Below are positions 9,867 to 19,382 of a stretch of 64,000 nucleotides of DNA, piece after piece. The stretch comes from Bradyrhizobium betae. Lineage in GTDB: Bacteria; Pseudomonadota; Alphaproteobacteria; Rhizobiales; Xanthobacteraceae. Both the position numbers and the translations under genes were made by a program. The notes below the pieces were generated by a model. It was given only the letters and a program-made list of their open reading frames with translations, did not search any database and was not told the DNA's origin. The stretch lies in NCBI RefSeq assembly GCF_004123905.1, contig NZ_MZXW01000019.1, forward strand, positions 1 through 64,000, written 5' to 3'. Numbering within the stretch: position 1 is the stretch's first letter; each line of letters begins with the position of its first letter.

Positions 9867-10760
9867 CTACCGGATCCTGAAGTCGAACGAATAGGACGCG
9901 CCGAGACCAACGGTCGTCTGGTTCGACGAGCCCCGCAGCTTCACGAGCGGGCTGTCGGCGGCATCGCCGAGCAGCTTCTGGTACTCGACATAGGCATGGA
10001 CCTCCCATTGCGGATTGATCCGATAGGAGATCTGGCTGCCGACGCCGACCGAATGCGCGCCGCCCCTGGCATCGTACATCGGCAATCCCGACGCCAGCGC
10101 CTGCGCGGCGTCGACGCCGAAATACGGTTCTGTCGCCTTGGTACTCTTCCAGGTGAAGCGCGGGCCGGCCGAGATCGTGAGCCTCTGGATCAGCGGCACG
10201 ATGACATCGGCGGAGACGTCCGCCACCGCGCCACTGTGACCACCGAAACCCTGACGCAACTCAGTGCGCAGGCGCAGCCAATCGACCGGGTAGTATTCGA
10301 CGAAGCCGCCGAGCTCGTATGCGGCCTTGACGTCGCCGAGACCGGTCAGCTCGGAATATTTGTCGCTCTTGCGCGACGAAACGTATTTGAACGCAGGCCC
10401 GGCGCGAAAATTGCCGACGTCGAGCAGCGCAATGCTGGCGCTGTCGCGCGGCCCGCGAAACTGGTCGATCGATCCGGCGCGGCGGATGGAGAAGATCGGG
10501 ATCGGAAGAAATTTTCCGTTCTTCGATCCGACGAAGTCAGGCGTGTACTCGCCACCGATGCCGACCATGACGGTCCAGTTGCCGGAGGGCGACGGCAGCA
10601 TCGGCACCTCGAACGGCGGGGCCGGTAGCGTGAACGCAGTCTGCGCCGATGCAGACTGAGGGATCGCCACGATCGCGACCAATGCGGCAAGGATGGCGGT
10701 CAGCAAGATCTGCTGCGCGCTCACCGCAGGATCGAGAGCGGCTTCGTCAAAATGGTTCAT
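9867..10760 (-). CDS. MipA/OmpV-family outer-membrane protein
   Basis: A 297-residue outer-membrane beta-barrel. A signal sequence ends near SASAQTAF (about residue 40). The barrel region shows NWTVMVGIGGEYTPDF, the family-typical FLPIPIFSIRRAG, alternating aromatic strands such as GGFVEYYPVDWLRLRTELRQ, and an amphipathic last strand ending SYSFDFRIR. MipA/OmpV proteins are often controlled by neighbouring OmpR-type systems. Here the gene is divergent from exactly such a pair, with direct-repeat operator candidates between them. It forms an operon with the downstream exported protein. Confidence 0.85.
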   Translation of the reverse strand: MNHFDEAALDPAVSAQQILLTAILAALVAIVAIPQSASAQTAFTLPAPPFEVPMLPSPSGNWTVMVGIGGEYTPDFVGSKNGKFLPIPIFSIRRAGSIDQFRGPRDSASIALLDVGNFRAGPAFKYVSSRKSDKYSELTGLGDVKAAYELGGFVEYYPVDWLRLRTELRQGFGGHSGAVADVSADVIVPLIQRLTISAGPRFTWKSTKATEPYFGVDAAQALASGLPMYDARGGAHSVGVGSQISYRINPQWEVHAYVEYQKLLGDAADSPLVKLRGSSNQTTVGLGASYSFDFRIR

Positions 10761-11110
10761 TACAGGGCCCCGGACCGGCCTTGCTGGCCTGGTCTATACG
10801 TGTGGTTGGAGCCCAAGCATGTGGTCCGGCAAAATTGCCCCAAGATTGCAAGGCAGAAGGCAGCCGCCCCAATCCGTTTCCCGGCGCGCGCCGAGCCGCG
10901 TCGCCTGATCAACATTGCCCGAACATTGCCCGGCTGTACTCACGCTCCCGAACTTTCACCGCCGGTGCCGATAAGCCGCTGCAGCCTGCCTTTTATTCGC
11001 CAAGCTCGCTGCCTTAAAGGGAACCTCGCGCACGAACCGAAACGCCGGAATTCGGCCAGAGAGCGTCAAGGTCGGGGTTTGTTGCCCCAGCAGAGTCAAG
11101 GACGGTCCGC
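10761..11110. promoter_or_regulatory. Divergent promoter region, mipA / two-component system
   Basis: This 350-bp gap separates the leftward mipA operon from the rightward regulator-kinase operon and must hold both promoters. Apart from the 11-bp direct repeats listed separately (10831-10852 and 10911-10932), no coding content or named element is seen. Confidence 0.6.
10831..10932. promoter_or_regulatory. OmpR-type operator: four 11-bp direct-repeat units
   Basis: Two head-to-tail pairs of 11-bp units share the core AANATTGC. The left pair is AAAATTGCCCC and AAGATTGCAAG (10831-10852). The right pair is AACATTGCCCG twice, perfectly repeated (10911-10932). Tandem repeats with a helical-turn spacing are typical of OmpR/PhoB-family sites. 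The position between mipA and the regulator gene suggests autoregulation and control of mipA. Confidence 0.6.
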
Positions 11111-11791
11111 GTGCGTTCCCTCGTGATCGAAGACGAACCGCAGATCGGCGCCTATGTCAGCCGCCTGCTCGGCCAGTTGCACGGCGTCGTCGATCTCGTC
11201 GGCTCGATTGCCGACGCCCGGCAGGCGCTGAACAATTTCAAATACGATCTTGCCATCGTCGACCGGATGCTGCCGGACGGCGATGCGCTCGAGGTGGTCA
11301 CGGCGCTGAGCCGGTCGCCGGAACGCCCCGCGATCATCATGCTGACGTCCAAGGACGCCAAGGAGGATGTCGTCGACGGCCTCAACGGCGGCGCCGACGA
11401 CTATCTCGGCAAGCCGTTCGAGCCGCAGGAGCTGATTGCGCGGGTGCGTGCCGTCTTGCGGCGGCCGCGGCTGCTTGCCCCCACGGTGCTGTCGCTCGGC
11501 AATGTCGAGCTGCATCTCGGCAGCAACGAAGCCGTGGTCGCCGACACCAAGATCCTGCTGCGGCGGCGCGAGGCGCTGATCCTCGGAGCGCTGCTGATGC
11601 GCCGCGACCGTGTCATCACCCGTACCGCCCTGATCGAGGAGATCTACGGCTTCGACGACGAGATCGAATCGAACACACTCGAAGCGCAGGTCTCTCGCCT
11701 GCGGAAAAAGCTGGCCGAGCTCGGCGGCGACGTCGAGATCCGCAGCATGCGCGGCATCGGTTACATCCTGCGGCTGGCGGCTCCACGATGA
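11111..11791 (+). CDS. OmpR-family response regulator
   Basis: A 226-residue DNA-binding response regulator. The receiver domain occupies about residues 1-115, with acidic pocket E7/D8, phosphoacceptor D51 in VDRMLP, T79 and K101 in GKPFEP. The C-terminal winged helix (about 125-222) contains LLRRREALILGALL and LEAQVSRLRKKL. The start is a GTG at 11111. Its stop overlaps the kinase start in an ATGA, showing translational coupling with the partner histidine kinase. The divergent mipA operon and the direct-repeat array upstream are its likely targets. Confidence 0.92.
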   Translation: MRSLVIEDEPQIGAYVSRLLGQLHGVVDLVGSIADARQALNNFKYDLAIVDRMLPDGDALEVVTALSRSPERPAIIMLTSKDAKEDVVDGLNGGADDYLGKPFEPQELIARVRAVLRRPRLLAPTVLSLGNVELHLGSNEAVVADTKILLRRREALILGALLMRRDRVITRTALIEEIYGFDDEIESNTLEAQVSRLRKKLAELGGDVEIRSMRGIGYILRLAAPR

Positions 11792-13152
11792 CGTCGATTG
11801 CCCGGACGTTTGCGCTGTCGTTGGGCATTGCCGCGACGACGATCTTCCTGACCATGCTTGGTATCTTCATCTGGCGGTATCCGACCGAGGAACGCGAGTT
11901 CAGGGCCTGTCAGGTCGTGGCCGCCATTCTTGATCGCGCGACGGTGGTCGAAGGGCAAAAACTGACGGTCCGTTCGACTCCTGCCCTCGAGGAATTGAGG
12001 GCGGACAGCCCAAACCTGTGGTACGTCGTGTCCGCGGGCGACCTGCATAGCGAGTACGGCAGCGAGCACCGGCCCGCTCTCCCCTTCGTGTTTCCCTATC
12101 ACGGGCCCGTCGGCTCGTCCGTTTTCAGCACGCTCGACCAGAAGAGCACCTTCTGTCTCTCCGCCGTGCAACGGGGCCCGTTGCGGCTCGCGATGATGGT
12201 CGGCGAGCCTCAGGTCCGCTTTGGCCGGATTGCACGGACTTTTCTCTTCCGCAGGATGTTTTCGATCATGCTGGTGGCGCTGGCCTTTGCGGCAACCGTC
12301 GCCATCGGCTCGGTGCTGACCGCACGTTTCGTCTCACGCGGTATCGAGCGGGTGGCGCGCCGCGCCCTCGCGATCGACCCCTCGGCCCCGCAAGGCCTGA
12401 TATCGCTGTCCGAAGTCCCTACCGAGCTGAAGCCGTTGGTTGAGGCGCTGAACCGCGCCTTCGGCGAGATCGACGCCTATATCAGGATGCAGCGTCGCTT
12501 CCTCGGCAATGCCGCCCATCAGCTCCGCACACCGCTGACACTGCTGCGCGCGAAGATCGAGGACGTGCCGGAGCCCGGCCTGAAGGTCGAACTGGTGCGC
12601 GATGTCCGCCGCCTCACCTCACTGGTCTCCGCCATGCTCGACCTCGCGCGGCTGCAAAACCACGCGATCGAAAAACGGCCGATCGATCTCGCCGAGATCA
12701 CGCTGGATGTGCTGGCCGATTTCGGTCCCTCGGCGCTGGACGCCGGCATCGAGCTTGCGCTGGAGCGCGACGGGGAAAGTCCGCTCCTGGTGCAAGGCGT
12801 GGACGCCGCCATTCGCAGCGCGCTCGCCAATCTCGTCGGCAACGCACTCATCCACGCCCGCGGTGCGCGGCGGATCACCGCCACGCTCGGCCGCGACGGC
12901 ATCTCGATTCACGATGACGGCGCGGGCCTGCCCGATGGCGCCGAACAGGGGCTGACCGAGCCATTTCAGACCGGCAACAGCGCGGGCGATGGCGCGGGCC
13001 TCGGCCTGTCGATTGTCCGCGAGATCATGGCCGCCCACGGCGGCGAACTGGTCATCTCTTCCGCGCCGAGTCGTGGCACGACGATGAGCCTGTACTTTGC
13101 CGCGGCCACCGCGCCGGTCAAATCTCCGCAGCTTGATCTGCAATTGCGCTGA
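11788..13152 (+). CDS. Sensor histidine kinase, partner of the OmpR-type regulator
   Basis: A 454-residue membrane histidine kinase. Transmembrane helices are at about residues 8-30 and 158-178, enclosing a periplasmic sensor region of roughly 125 residues. Then come a HAMP-like segment, the dimerisation domain with H244 in NAAHQLRTPL, and the ATPase domain with N-box NLVGNALIHA, HDDGAGLPDG and GAGLGLSIV. It overlaps the regulator gene by 4 bp. The signal is unknown; the family organisation is EnvZ/QseC-like. Confidence 0.92.
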   Translation: MTSIARTFALSLGIAATTIFLTMLGIFIWRYPTEEREFRACQVVAAILDRATVVEGQKLTVRSTPALEELRADSPNLWYVVSAGDLHSEYGSEHRPALPFVFPYHGPVGSSVFSTLDQKSTFCLSAVQRGPLRLAMMVGEPQVRFGRIARTFLFRRMFSIMLVALAFAATVAIGSVLTARFVSRGIERVARRALAIDPSAPQGLISLSEVPTELKPLVEALNRAFGEIDAYIRMQRRFLGNAAHQLRTPLTLLRAKIEDVPEPGLKVELVRDVRRLTSLVSAMLDLARLQNHAIEKRPIDLAEITLDVLADFGPSALDAGIELALERDGESPLLVQGVDAAIRSALANLVGNALIHARGARRITATLGRDGISIHDDGAGLPDGAEQGLTEPFQTGNSAGDGAGLGLSIVREIMAAHGGELVISSAPSRGTTMSLYFAAATAPVKSPQLDLQLR

Positions 13153-13346
13153 GCGAGGCGCATCGGCTCTTCCTGCGAAACCGTCCGGAAACATTGGCGC
13201 ACAAAACTTCTTCCTCGTTTCGTCCCTTCGCATCAAGCAACCAATATCTTCGCGCAAGGCAATGGGAATGTTCGCATACGAGCGAACCTGTTGCGGCATC
13301 GACGCGACCAAACCTCCGATTGCCATCTTCCACGGAGATTTTCCCA

Positions 13347-13616
13347 ATGCGCGTTCTTTCAATGATTGCCGTTTCCGCCGCGATGATTGCGAGCTCGGCC
13401 GGTGCGTTCGCCGGCGAGCTTCCCTCTTACGAAGTGAAGTCGTTTCCGATCTCGGCGACGCAAGTCCAGCTGCTCGGCGGCGCCGGCGTCGAGGAGCAGT
13501 CGACTGCGCCCGCGATGGTCGTCGCCGGCATGCCCGCTTCGCCCGCGCAAATGTCGGTGCTGTCGCCGCGCGTCAAGCGGCTTGCGAGTGTGAATTCGGA
13601 GAGCGAGGCGCGTTGA
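13347..13616 (+). CDS. Small exported protein
   Basis: An 89-residue protein with a signal peptide (MRVLSMIAVSAAMIASSAGA, cleavage near AFAGE) and a short mature part containing QVQLLGGAGVEEQS. I do not recognise a family. An ACGGAG ribosome site lies about 10 bases before the ATG at 13347. A single AACATTGG-type half-unit resembling the 10.8-kb operator is present near 13190, so it may belong to the same regulon; that is speculative. Confidence 0.65.
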   Translation: MRVLSMIAVSAAMIASSAGAFAGELPSYEVKSFPISATQVQLLGGAGVEEQSTAPAMVVAGMPASPAQMSVLSPRVKRLASVNSESEAR

Positions 13617-13628
13617 GCTCTGTTCAGC

Positions 13629-13662
13629 CATTCCGGGGCGCGCGACGCGTCGTCCCGGAATG
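13629..13662. terminator. Bidirectional hairpin between convergent genes
   Basis: Arms CATTCCGGG and CCCGGAATG enclose a GC-rich centre. It lies between the 3' ends of the small exported protein and the leftward gene at 13668. No T-run is present. Confidence 0.4.
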
Positions 13663-13667
13663 AGCCT

Positions 13668-14024
13668 CTACGTCATGCTGCCCGGCATGAAGCAGCGCAC
13701 ACGCGGGTGGCCGTCGATATAGTGCTTCCACACCATGGTGCGGCCGATCTTGTTCGGCTCGGTGATCACGGCGCCGTCGGGTACGACGACCCATTCGTCA
13801 TCGAGGTGCACGCGGTAACGCCCCTTGTCGGATTCCCAATCGACATCGGCGACGACATAGCCGTCGGCATCCGAGCAGCATTGTCCGTATTCGCTATGCA
13901 GGCTCTCGAACCAGGGCTTTAGGGGCGAGTTGGCGTAGCGTCCGTCGTCGCGCGCCAGCGCCGATGTCGCCAGCAACGCCGTCAAGGCGAGCAGCACCGC
14001 CGCACACGGTCTTGCAAGTCTCAT
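13668..14024 (-). CDS. Small secreted protein of unknown function
   Basis: A 118-residue protein with a signal peptide (MRLARPCAAVLLALTALLAT, cleaved near ALARDD). The mature part contains WFESLHSEYGQCCSDADGYV, RYRVHLDDEWVVVPDGAVI and HYIDGHPRVRCFMPGS. A close CC pair plus one late Cys suggests disulfide bonding in the periplasm. Similar proteins are widespread in Bradyrhizobium without assigned function, as far as I recall. The start at 14024 is supported by GGGAAG upstream; a much longer upstream open frame to 14471 is not protein-like. Confidence 0.78.
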   Translation of the reverse strand: MRLARPCAAVLLALTALLATSALARDDGRYANSPLKPWFESLHSEYGQCCSDADGYVVADVDWESDKGRYRVHLDDEWVVVPDGAVITEPNKIGRTMVWKHYIDGHPRVRCFMPGSMT

Positions 14025-14379
14025 GTCGTCTTCCCGCGGATCGAAGTCAGCGCCGCGAGGGACAGGCACCGCCGTCCGCCTTCCGCGCGGTGGCGTCAGG
14101 CGGTGAGACAGCGACTCAGCTCCCCCAGCAGCTTTGCGACAGCTATGCAAATCCGGCGCCAGCGTGCATTCCGGGGAACTACTGCCGCACGCACTTGCCC
14201 ACGATCGTGCGCGCCGTGCATGTGTGACGCCCCGGCGACTTAACCCAGCTGTTTTCGAGGCTTTCCTTGGCACGCCGGGACGTGTACGAACATTGCCGCG
14301 AACCTTATCGTATTGTTTAACCAGCTGTTCGATTAGAGAAATCGGGTGCTGTCGTGACTGACATCGGACCGTCAGCACT

Positions 14380-15528
14380 ATGAGTGATTCGAAAGACCTG
14401 CTTCCCAGCCAGCAGGACCCGACCGACTTGCCCGCAAACCAGGTGCAGTTTGCGCTCGTGATTTCGCGCATGCTGGATACGGTGAAGGAGGATCCCGAAG
14501 CCAGGCGGCAGATGGTCTACGACCTTGCCCGCTACAAGCTCCAGGAGCAGTTCACCTACGCCGACGCCAAGAACATCGACCAGATGAAGCGGGCTCTCGA
14601 GGTCGCCATCGAGGAGGTCGAGAAGTTCTCGCGTGAAACGGCGCCGCTCGAGCGCCTGCCGTCGCAACAACTCACATCGTCAAAGGAGACGGGCGGTCTT
14701 CTGGTGTCCGGCGACGCGAACGTTTCGCCATGGGGAATCGGGAGGCCGCGCAGCAAGCCGCCTGCGATCTCGGGCTCGCTTCTACCCGTGATCAAGCGCA
14801 CGGCGGCCATCCTGCTTGCCGTCGGCGCGGTCATCCTGATCGTCTCGCAGCGGGACAATATCGCAGCGCTGCGCCGGCTGGTGTCGTCGCAGGCCCCGGA
14901 GATCGCGCTGGTCGCGCCCAAGCCCGAGACGACGATCGCGGTTGCCAAGCCGGAAATGGTCACCGCCGTCGCGCCTCCGGCGAAACCGGCGCGCGTGCTT
15001 CCGACCGACTATGGCATCTACGCCTTGATCGATGATCAGTCGCTGGCGGAGTTGAACGCAACCGGCATCGCGGCGCCAGACATACGGATCGCGATTTCAG
15101 CGGCGTTCAAAAAACCCGATCGGCCCCATTTGCCCAACGGTCGCGTCAAGTTCATCGTGTTTCGCCGGGAAGCCGCAAACGCGGGCCCGATGCGCGCCGA
15201 GGTTCGGGTGGTGGCGAAGGTCGCCAGGGAGTATTCGAACGACGCCGCAGGCAAGACGCCGGGTGGCGGCGACGACGTCGGGGTCATCCGCAACTTCGCC
15301 TATCCGTTCCGGGTGGCGCCGATTCCGGCAACACCCGAAATGTACGACATTCACGCAAGCGATCCGGAGCTCGACCTTCCGCCGGGGCATTACGTCCTGA
15401 GCCTGGGAACGCAGAGCTACTATTTCCAGGTCGACGGCCAGATCACCGATCCCAGGCAGTGCCTCGAGCGGGTCGTCGCCACCACCGGCACGTTCTACGC
15501 GCCTTGCAAGAATGCGCGGACGTATTAG
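14380..15528 (+). CDS. Membrane-anchored protein of unknown function
   Basis: A 382-residue protein. Residues 1-100 are helical and charged (VQFALVISRMLDTVKEDPEA, YADAKNIDQMKRALEVAIEE). One transmembrane helix lies near 138-158 (RTAAILLAVGAVILIVSQ). A Pro/Ala/Lys-rich linker follows, then a C-terminal domain with PLPPG-like DLPPGHYVLSLGTQSYYFQV and two late cysteines. The topology suggests a cytoplasmic N-terminus and periplasmic C-terminal domain. The family is not recognised. An AACATTGCCGC unit at 14289-14299 resembles the 10.8-kb operator units. Confidence 0.75.
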   Translation: MSDSKDLLPSQQDPTDLPANQVQFALVISRMLDTVKEDPEARRQMVYDLARYKLQEQFTYADAKNIDQMKRALEVAIEEVEKFSRETAPLERLPSQQLTSSKETGGLLVSGDANVSPWGIGRPRSKPPAISGSLLPVIKRTAAILLAVGAVILIVSQRDNIAALRRLVSSQAPEIALVAPKPETTIAVAKPEMVTAVAPPAKPARVLPTDYGIYALIDDQSLAELNATGIAAPDIRIAISAAFKKPDRPHLPNGRVKFIVFRREAANAGPMRAEVRVVAKVAREYSNDAAGKTPGGGDDVGVIRNFAYPFRVAPIPATPEMYDIHASDPELDLPPGHYVLSLGTQSYYFQVDGQITDPRQCLERVVATTGTFYAPCKNARTY

Positions 15529-15581
15529 CGCGCCTCTGCGCTCACAAAGACGAACTGAGGCGCGCACGCACCACGCACTCA

Positions 15582-15696
15582 GCTGTCATCGCCCGACTTG
15601 ATCGGGCGATCCAGTATCGAGAGACCTGCGAGAGCTTGCTCTCACAACATCTGCCGCAGCGTACTGGATCCCCCCGCCTTCGCGGGGAATGACAGC
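15582..15696. repeat. Dispersed inverted repeat, copy 2
   Basis: It has the same arms as the element at 146-233: CGGGCGATCCAGTA on the left, GTACTGGATCCCCCCGCC then CGCGGGGAATGACAGC on the right. Flanking GCTGTCATC / GATGACAGC-like ends extend the dyad. It occupies most of the gap between two convergent genes. Confidence 0.8.
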
Positions 15697-15746
15697 AGTG
15701 TTTGAGGCGAGCACCGTCTGAACGACGCCGAGAGTGCGCAGCAGCC

Positions 15747-16361
15747 CTACTGCTTCGGCGCGGGCGCCATCATCGCGCCGCCCTTCTTCGCGGGCACAGG
15801 CTTCGGCGCAGTCGCGGCGGTCGCCTGTGCGGGCAGATACTTTGCGACGATGGCGGGATCGAGCTGGGCGATGTTGGCGTCGGGCAGGCGCGTCCAGGTC
15901 TCGTCCTTGCCGAACAGGGAGATGCCGAGGAAGCCACGCATGGTCAGGGTCTGGCCATCGGGGCTCACCGTCATCTTGGCCTTCCAGATGTTGCCGTCGC
16001 GCGGATTGACCACGTTGCCGCCGTCATACTTCAAGCCGTCGCGCTTCATGTCGCGGATGAAGGACAACCCGAGCACCGGCGCGTTCTTGCGATCGTCGGC
16101 GCATTTCGAGCAGATCTCGTTCGGGTCATCGCCGGGCCGCGGAAAGGTCTTTGCGATCACGCCTTCGAAGATGCCGTTGTGGTCGATGAAGAGGAACCAT
16201 CCCACCGTCTTGCCGTCTTCGACCTTCTGCCAGAGCCCTGCGGCGGTTGGCTGGCCCGACACCGCAGCTGGCACTTGCGCCGCAGCCGGCCTCACCGCGC
16301 CAAACGACAACGCGAGCGCGAGGAGCGAGAGCAGCCGAAAGCTGGAAAAGAGTTTCCGCAT
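15747..16361 (-). CDS. DUF2147-type exported protein
   Basis: A 204-residue protein with a signal peptide ([20 protein letters not shown], cleavage near PAAAQ). The mature core matches DUF2147 style: [60 protein letters not shown] and [21 protein letters not shown] Pro/Ala/Lys-rich tail follows. DUF2147 proteins are periplasmic and of unknown role. The ATG at 16361 has AAGGTGAT upstream. A CxxC pair (CSKC) might bind a metal or form a disulfide. Confidence 0.85.
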   Translation of the reverse strand: MRKLFSSFRLLSLLALALSFGAVRPAAAQVPAAVSGQPTAAGLWQKVEDGKTVGWFLFIDHNGIFEGVIAKTFPRPGDDPNEICSKCADDRKNAPVLGLSFIRDMKRDGLKYDGGNVVNPRDGNIWKAKMTVSPDGQTLTMRGFLGISLFGKDETWTRLPDANIAQLDPAIVAKYLPAQATAATAPKPVPAKKGGAMMAPAPKQ

Positions 16362-16485
16362 TATGATCACCTTGCTAAGCCAGTCGCGTTGCCAAGCCAA
16401 AACTGGAATGGCCGCAGACTACGGCGATTTCGCGAACGGTTCCAGCACCAGAAACATGGGGCACCGCGTTCCCGCCCCTCGCCCG

Positions 16486-17523
<1,038 letters not shown>

Positions 17524-17696
17524 TTATCGATGGTTATCGGTTGGACGGCGCCCTGCGGGCAGAAGTGACCCTGCCTGTCTAGCCAACGGGGATGGATCAG
17601 GGAAGGCATAAAAGCGGGAGCGCCCCGCAGCCGCGCCCACTTGCCGGGTCAGGATAACTGGGCTGTAACGGGAAGCGATATGACGGAGATCAATCG

Positions 17697-18164
17697 GTGA
17701 ACGCACCAAGCCGCCTCGATACGACGCCGCGCCTGGAGGACTTCCCTTTTCGCCTCAGCGACAATGTCCGCTTCGGTGATCTCGATCCCAACCAGCACGT
17801 CAACAACGCGGTCTACGCTACCTATTTCGAGACCGGCCGTGTCACGCTGATGAAGCTCCCGGAATATGGGCTGACCCCGCCGGGCCTCGCCTGGATCATG
17901 GTGCGGCTCGACATGCATTTCCGCGCCGAGCTGCACTGGCCGAACACGATCGAGCTCGGTCTTGGCGTCGTGAAACTGGGACGGACGTCGGTGACCTTCG
18001 AGCAGGTCGTGTTTTCAAACGGGACGTGCATTGCGTCGGCGACGTCCGTCGGCGTCCTGCTCGACGAGGCGACGCGGCGGCCGGCGCCGCTGACCGCAGA
18101 GGTGATCGAGAAGTTCAGACCCTGGCACAAGCGCGGCATCGAGGTCGCGCCGCCCGCCGCATAG
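17697..18164 (+). CDS. Acyl-CoA thioesterase, 4HBT hot-dog family
   Basis: A 155-residue hot-dog-fold thioesterase. The signature VRFGDLDPNQHVNNAVYATY with the catalytic aspartate (DLDPNQHVNN) and GRVTLM places it in the 4-hydroxybenzoyl-CoA thioesterase/YbgC group. The start is GTG at 17697 with ACGGAG 8 bases upstream. The substrate is unknown. It sits between the reductase (leftward) and ferredoxin (leftward), so it is probably monocistronic. Confidence 0.88.
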   Translation: MNAPSRLDTTPRLEDFPFRLSDNVRFGDLDPNQHVNNAVYATYFETGRVTLMKLPEYGLTPPGLAWIMVRLDMHFRAELHWPNTIELGLGVVKLGRTSVTFEQVVFSNGTCIASATSVGVLLDEATRRPAPLTAEVIEKFRPWHKRGIEVAPPAA

Positions 18165-18175
18165 ACGAGAAATGT

Positions 18176-18496
18176 TTAGGCTTGGCGTTCGGGCGTTGCC
18201 ACGACCAACCCGTCGAGTTCGTCGGAGACCTTGATCTGGCAGGACAGGCGCGAGTTCGGGCGCACGTCGAAGCCGAAGTCGAGCATGTCCTCTTCCATCG
18301 GCGTCGGGCTGCCGACCTTCTCGCGCCAGGCTTCATCGACATAGACATGGCAAGTCGCGCAGGCACAGGCGCCGCCGCATTCGGCTTCGATGCCGGGAAT
18401 GCTGTTACGGATGGCGGCTTCCATCACGGTCGCGCCGTTCTCGACGTCCACCGTGCGGGTTTCGCCCTTGTGATCGACAAAGTGAATTTTGGCCAT
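18176..18496 (-). CDS. [2Fe-2S] ferredoxin, adrenodoxin/palustrisredoxin type
   Basis: A 106-residue ferredoxin with cluster ligands C40, C46, C49 and C86 ([15 protein letters not shown] then RLSCQIKV), the C-x5-C-x2-C-x36-C spacing of vertebrate-type ferredoxins. An additional Cys (C44) lies within the loop. Such ferredoxins deliver electrons to P450s, oxygenases or biosynthetic enzymes. A ferredoxin-NADP reductase is encoded nearby at 16486-17514 but not in the same operon. Confidence 0.93.
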   Translation of the reverse strand: MAKIHFVDHKGETRTVDVENGATVMEAAIRNSIPGIEAECGGACACATCHVYVDEAWREKVGSPTPMEEDMLDFGFDVRPNSRLSCQIKVSDELDGLVVATPERQA

Positions 18497-18610
18497 GTGT
18501 GCTCGTGCTGCCGCGATCTTGGGAAAAAGGAGGGTCTGGGCTGTCCTATAACGGGTCGATCAGGCCTGCGCTAGTGCGTAGGCCGCCCGGTTTTTGCGGG
18601 GATCGCCGGC

Positions 18611-18985
18611 CTAGTGCTTCAGGATCGTCTCGATCGCGGCGCGGACCTCGGCCACGGCCTCTTTCAGTGCGGCGAAGGCGTGGGGCTGGTTGTGGCCGAT
18701 CCGGATCGCGGTCTCCAGGCTCGCGGCGGCGTCCGCCACGGCAAAGGCGCCGATCCCGCGCGCCGAGCCCTTGAGCTTGTGGGCGAGCGCGCCGGCATCA
18801 GTCGGGAGCGCCGCCATCGCCGCGATCAGGCGGACCGCCTGCTCGGCGAACATCGCGAGCACTTCCTGTTCCAGCTCGGCATCGCCGAGCGTCATCCGGG
18901 AGAGATGGTCGAAATCGAGCGGGCTGTCGATCGGTGCAAGCGGGGGCGAGGGCATCCAGTCCATCCGTTGCAGTTCAGGCGTCAT
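18611..18985 (-). CDS. Hpt-domain phosphotransfer protein
   Basis: A protein of about 124 residues. The C-terminal four-helix Hpt domain contains the phosphoryl-accepting histidine in ALAHKLKGSARGIGAF (H69 with the start used here), followed by AVADAAASLETAIR. There is no kinase or receiver domain, so it should act as a stand-alone phosphorelay carrier. The start is uncertain: candidates lie at 19051, 18985 and 18964 and none has a strong ribosome site. It is divergent from the giant repeat-protein gene and shares its upstream region, where a CtrA-type box lies. Confidence 0.8.
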   Translation of the reverse strand: MTPELQRMDWMPSPPLAPIDSPLDFDHLSRMTLGDAELEQEVLAMFAEQAVRLIAAMAALPTDAGALAHKLKGSARGIGAFAVADAAASLETAIRIGHNQPHAFAALKEAVAEVRAAIETILKH

Positions 18986-19051
18986 GGCGCAGGCCCCGGC
19001 ATCGCGCGTCAGTCCGCCGGTCCGGCGGTCAGGTTCCGCCCACCCAAGCAT

Positions 19052-19382
19052 GGAAATGGTTAACGAAATGTTTGGGCCGTTTTACGCAAATCCGCCCGTT
19101 TATTGACGAAAAGTTGCCGCAATCCGGCGAGTCCGGTGGAGAATTGCATTGATTGCTAAGGCGTTACGGCGCGATCCTGTTAACGATGATTAAGATTGTC
19201 TTAATCGCGGGCATTTCATTCGCGACGCTCTGCCAATAGGATGTTTTGGAAATTGGCGGACAAGCCGTCCGGGTGGGGACGGCTCGGAAATCCGCGCAAG
19301 CGGCATGATCCGGACTGTGAGCTTGCGTAGCGCGCGGGGCTCGCGGGGGGACGCGTACCAGTAACGAGGGCTCGGACTGAAC
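19052..19382. promoter_or_regulatory. Divergent control region, Hpt gene / giant repeat protein
   Basis: This 331-bp non-coding region is noticeably more AT-rich than its neighbours. It contains a perfect TTAA-N7-TTAA box (listed separately) and two isolated TTAA half-sites near 19060 and 19180. No small gene is seen. Confidence 0.5.
19190..19204. promoter_or_regulatory. CtrA-type box TTAA-N7-TTAA
   Basis: TTAA at 19190-19193 and TTAA at 19201-19204 are separated by exactly 7 bases, the CtrA consensus of alphaproteobacteria. It sits in a wider near-perfect dyad, GATTAAGA-TTG-TCTTAATC (19188-19206), about 180 bp before the ATG of the giant protein. It would make that gene, and possibly the divergent Hpt gene, cell-cycle controlled. 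No binding evidence exists here; the match is by sequence only. Confidence 0.55.
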
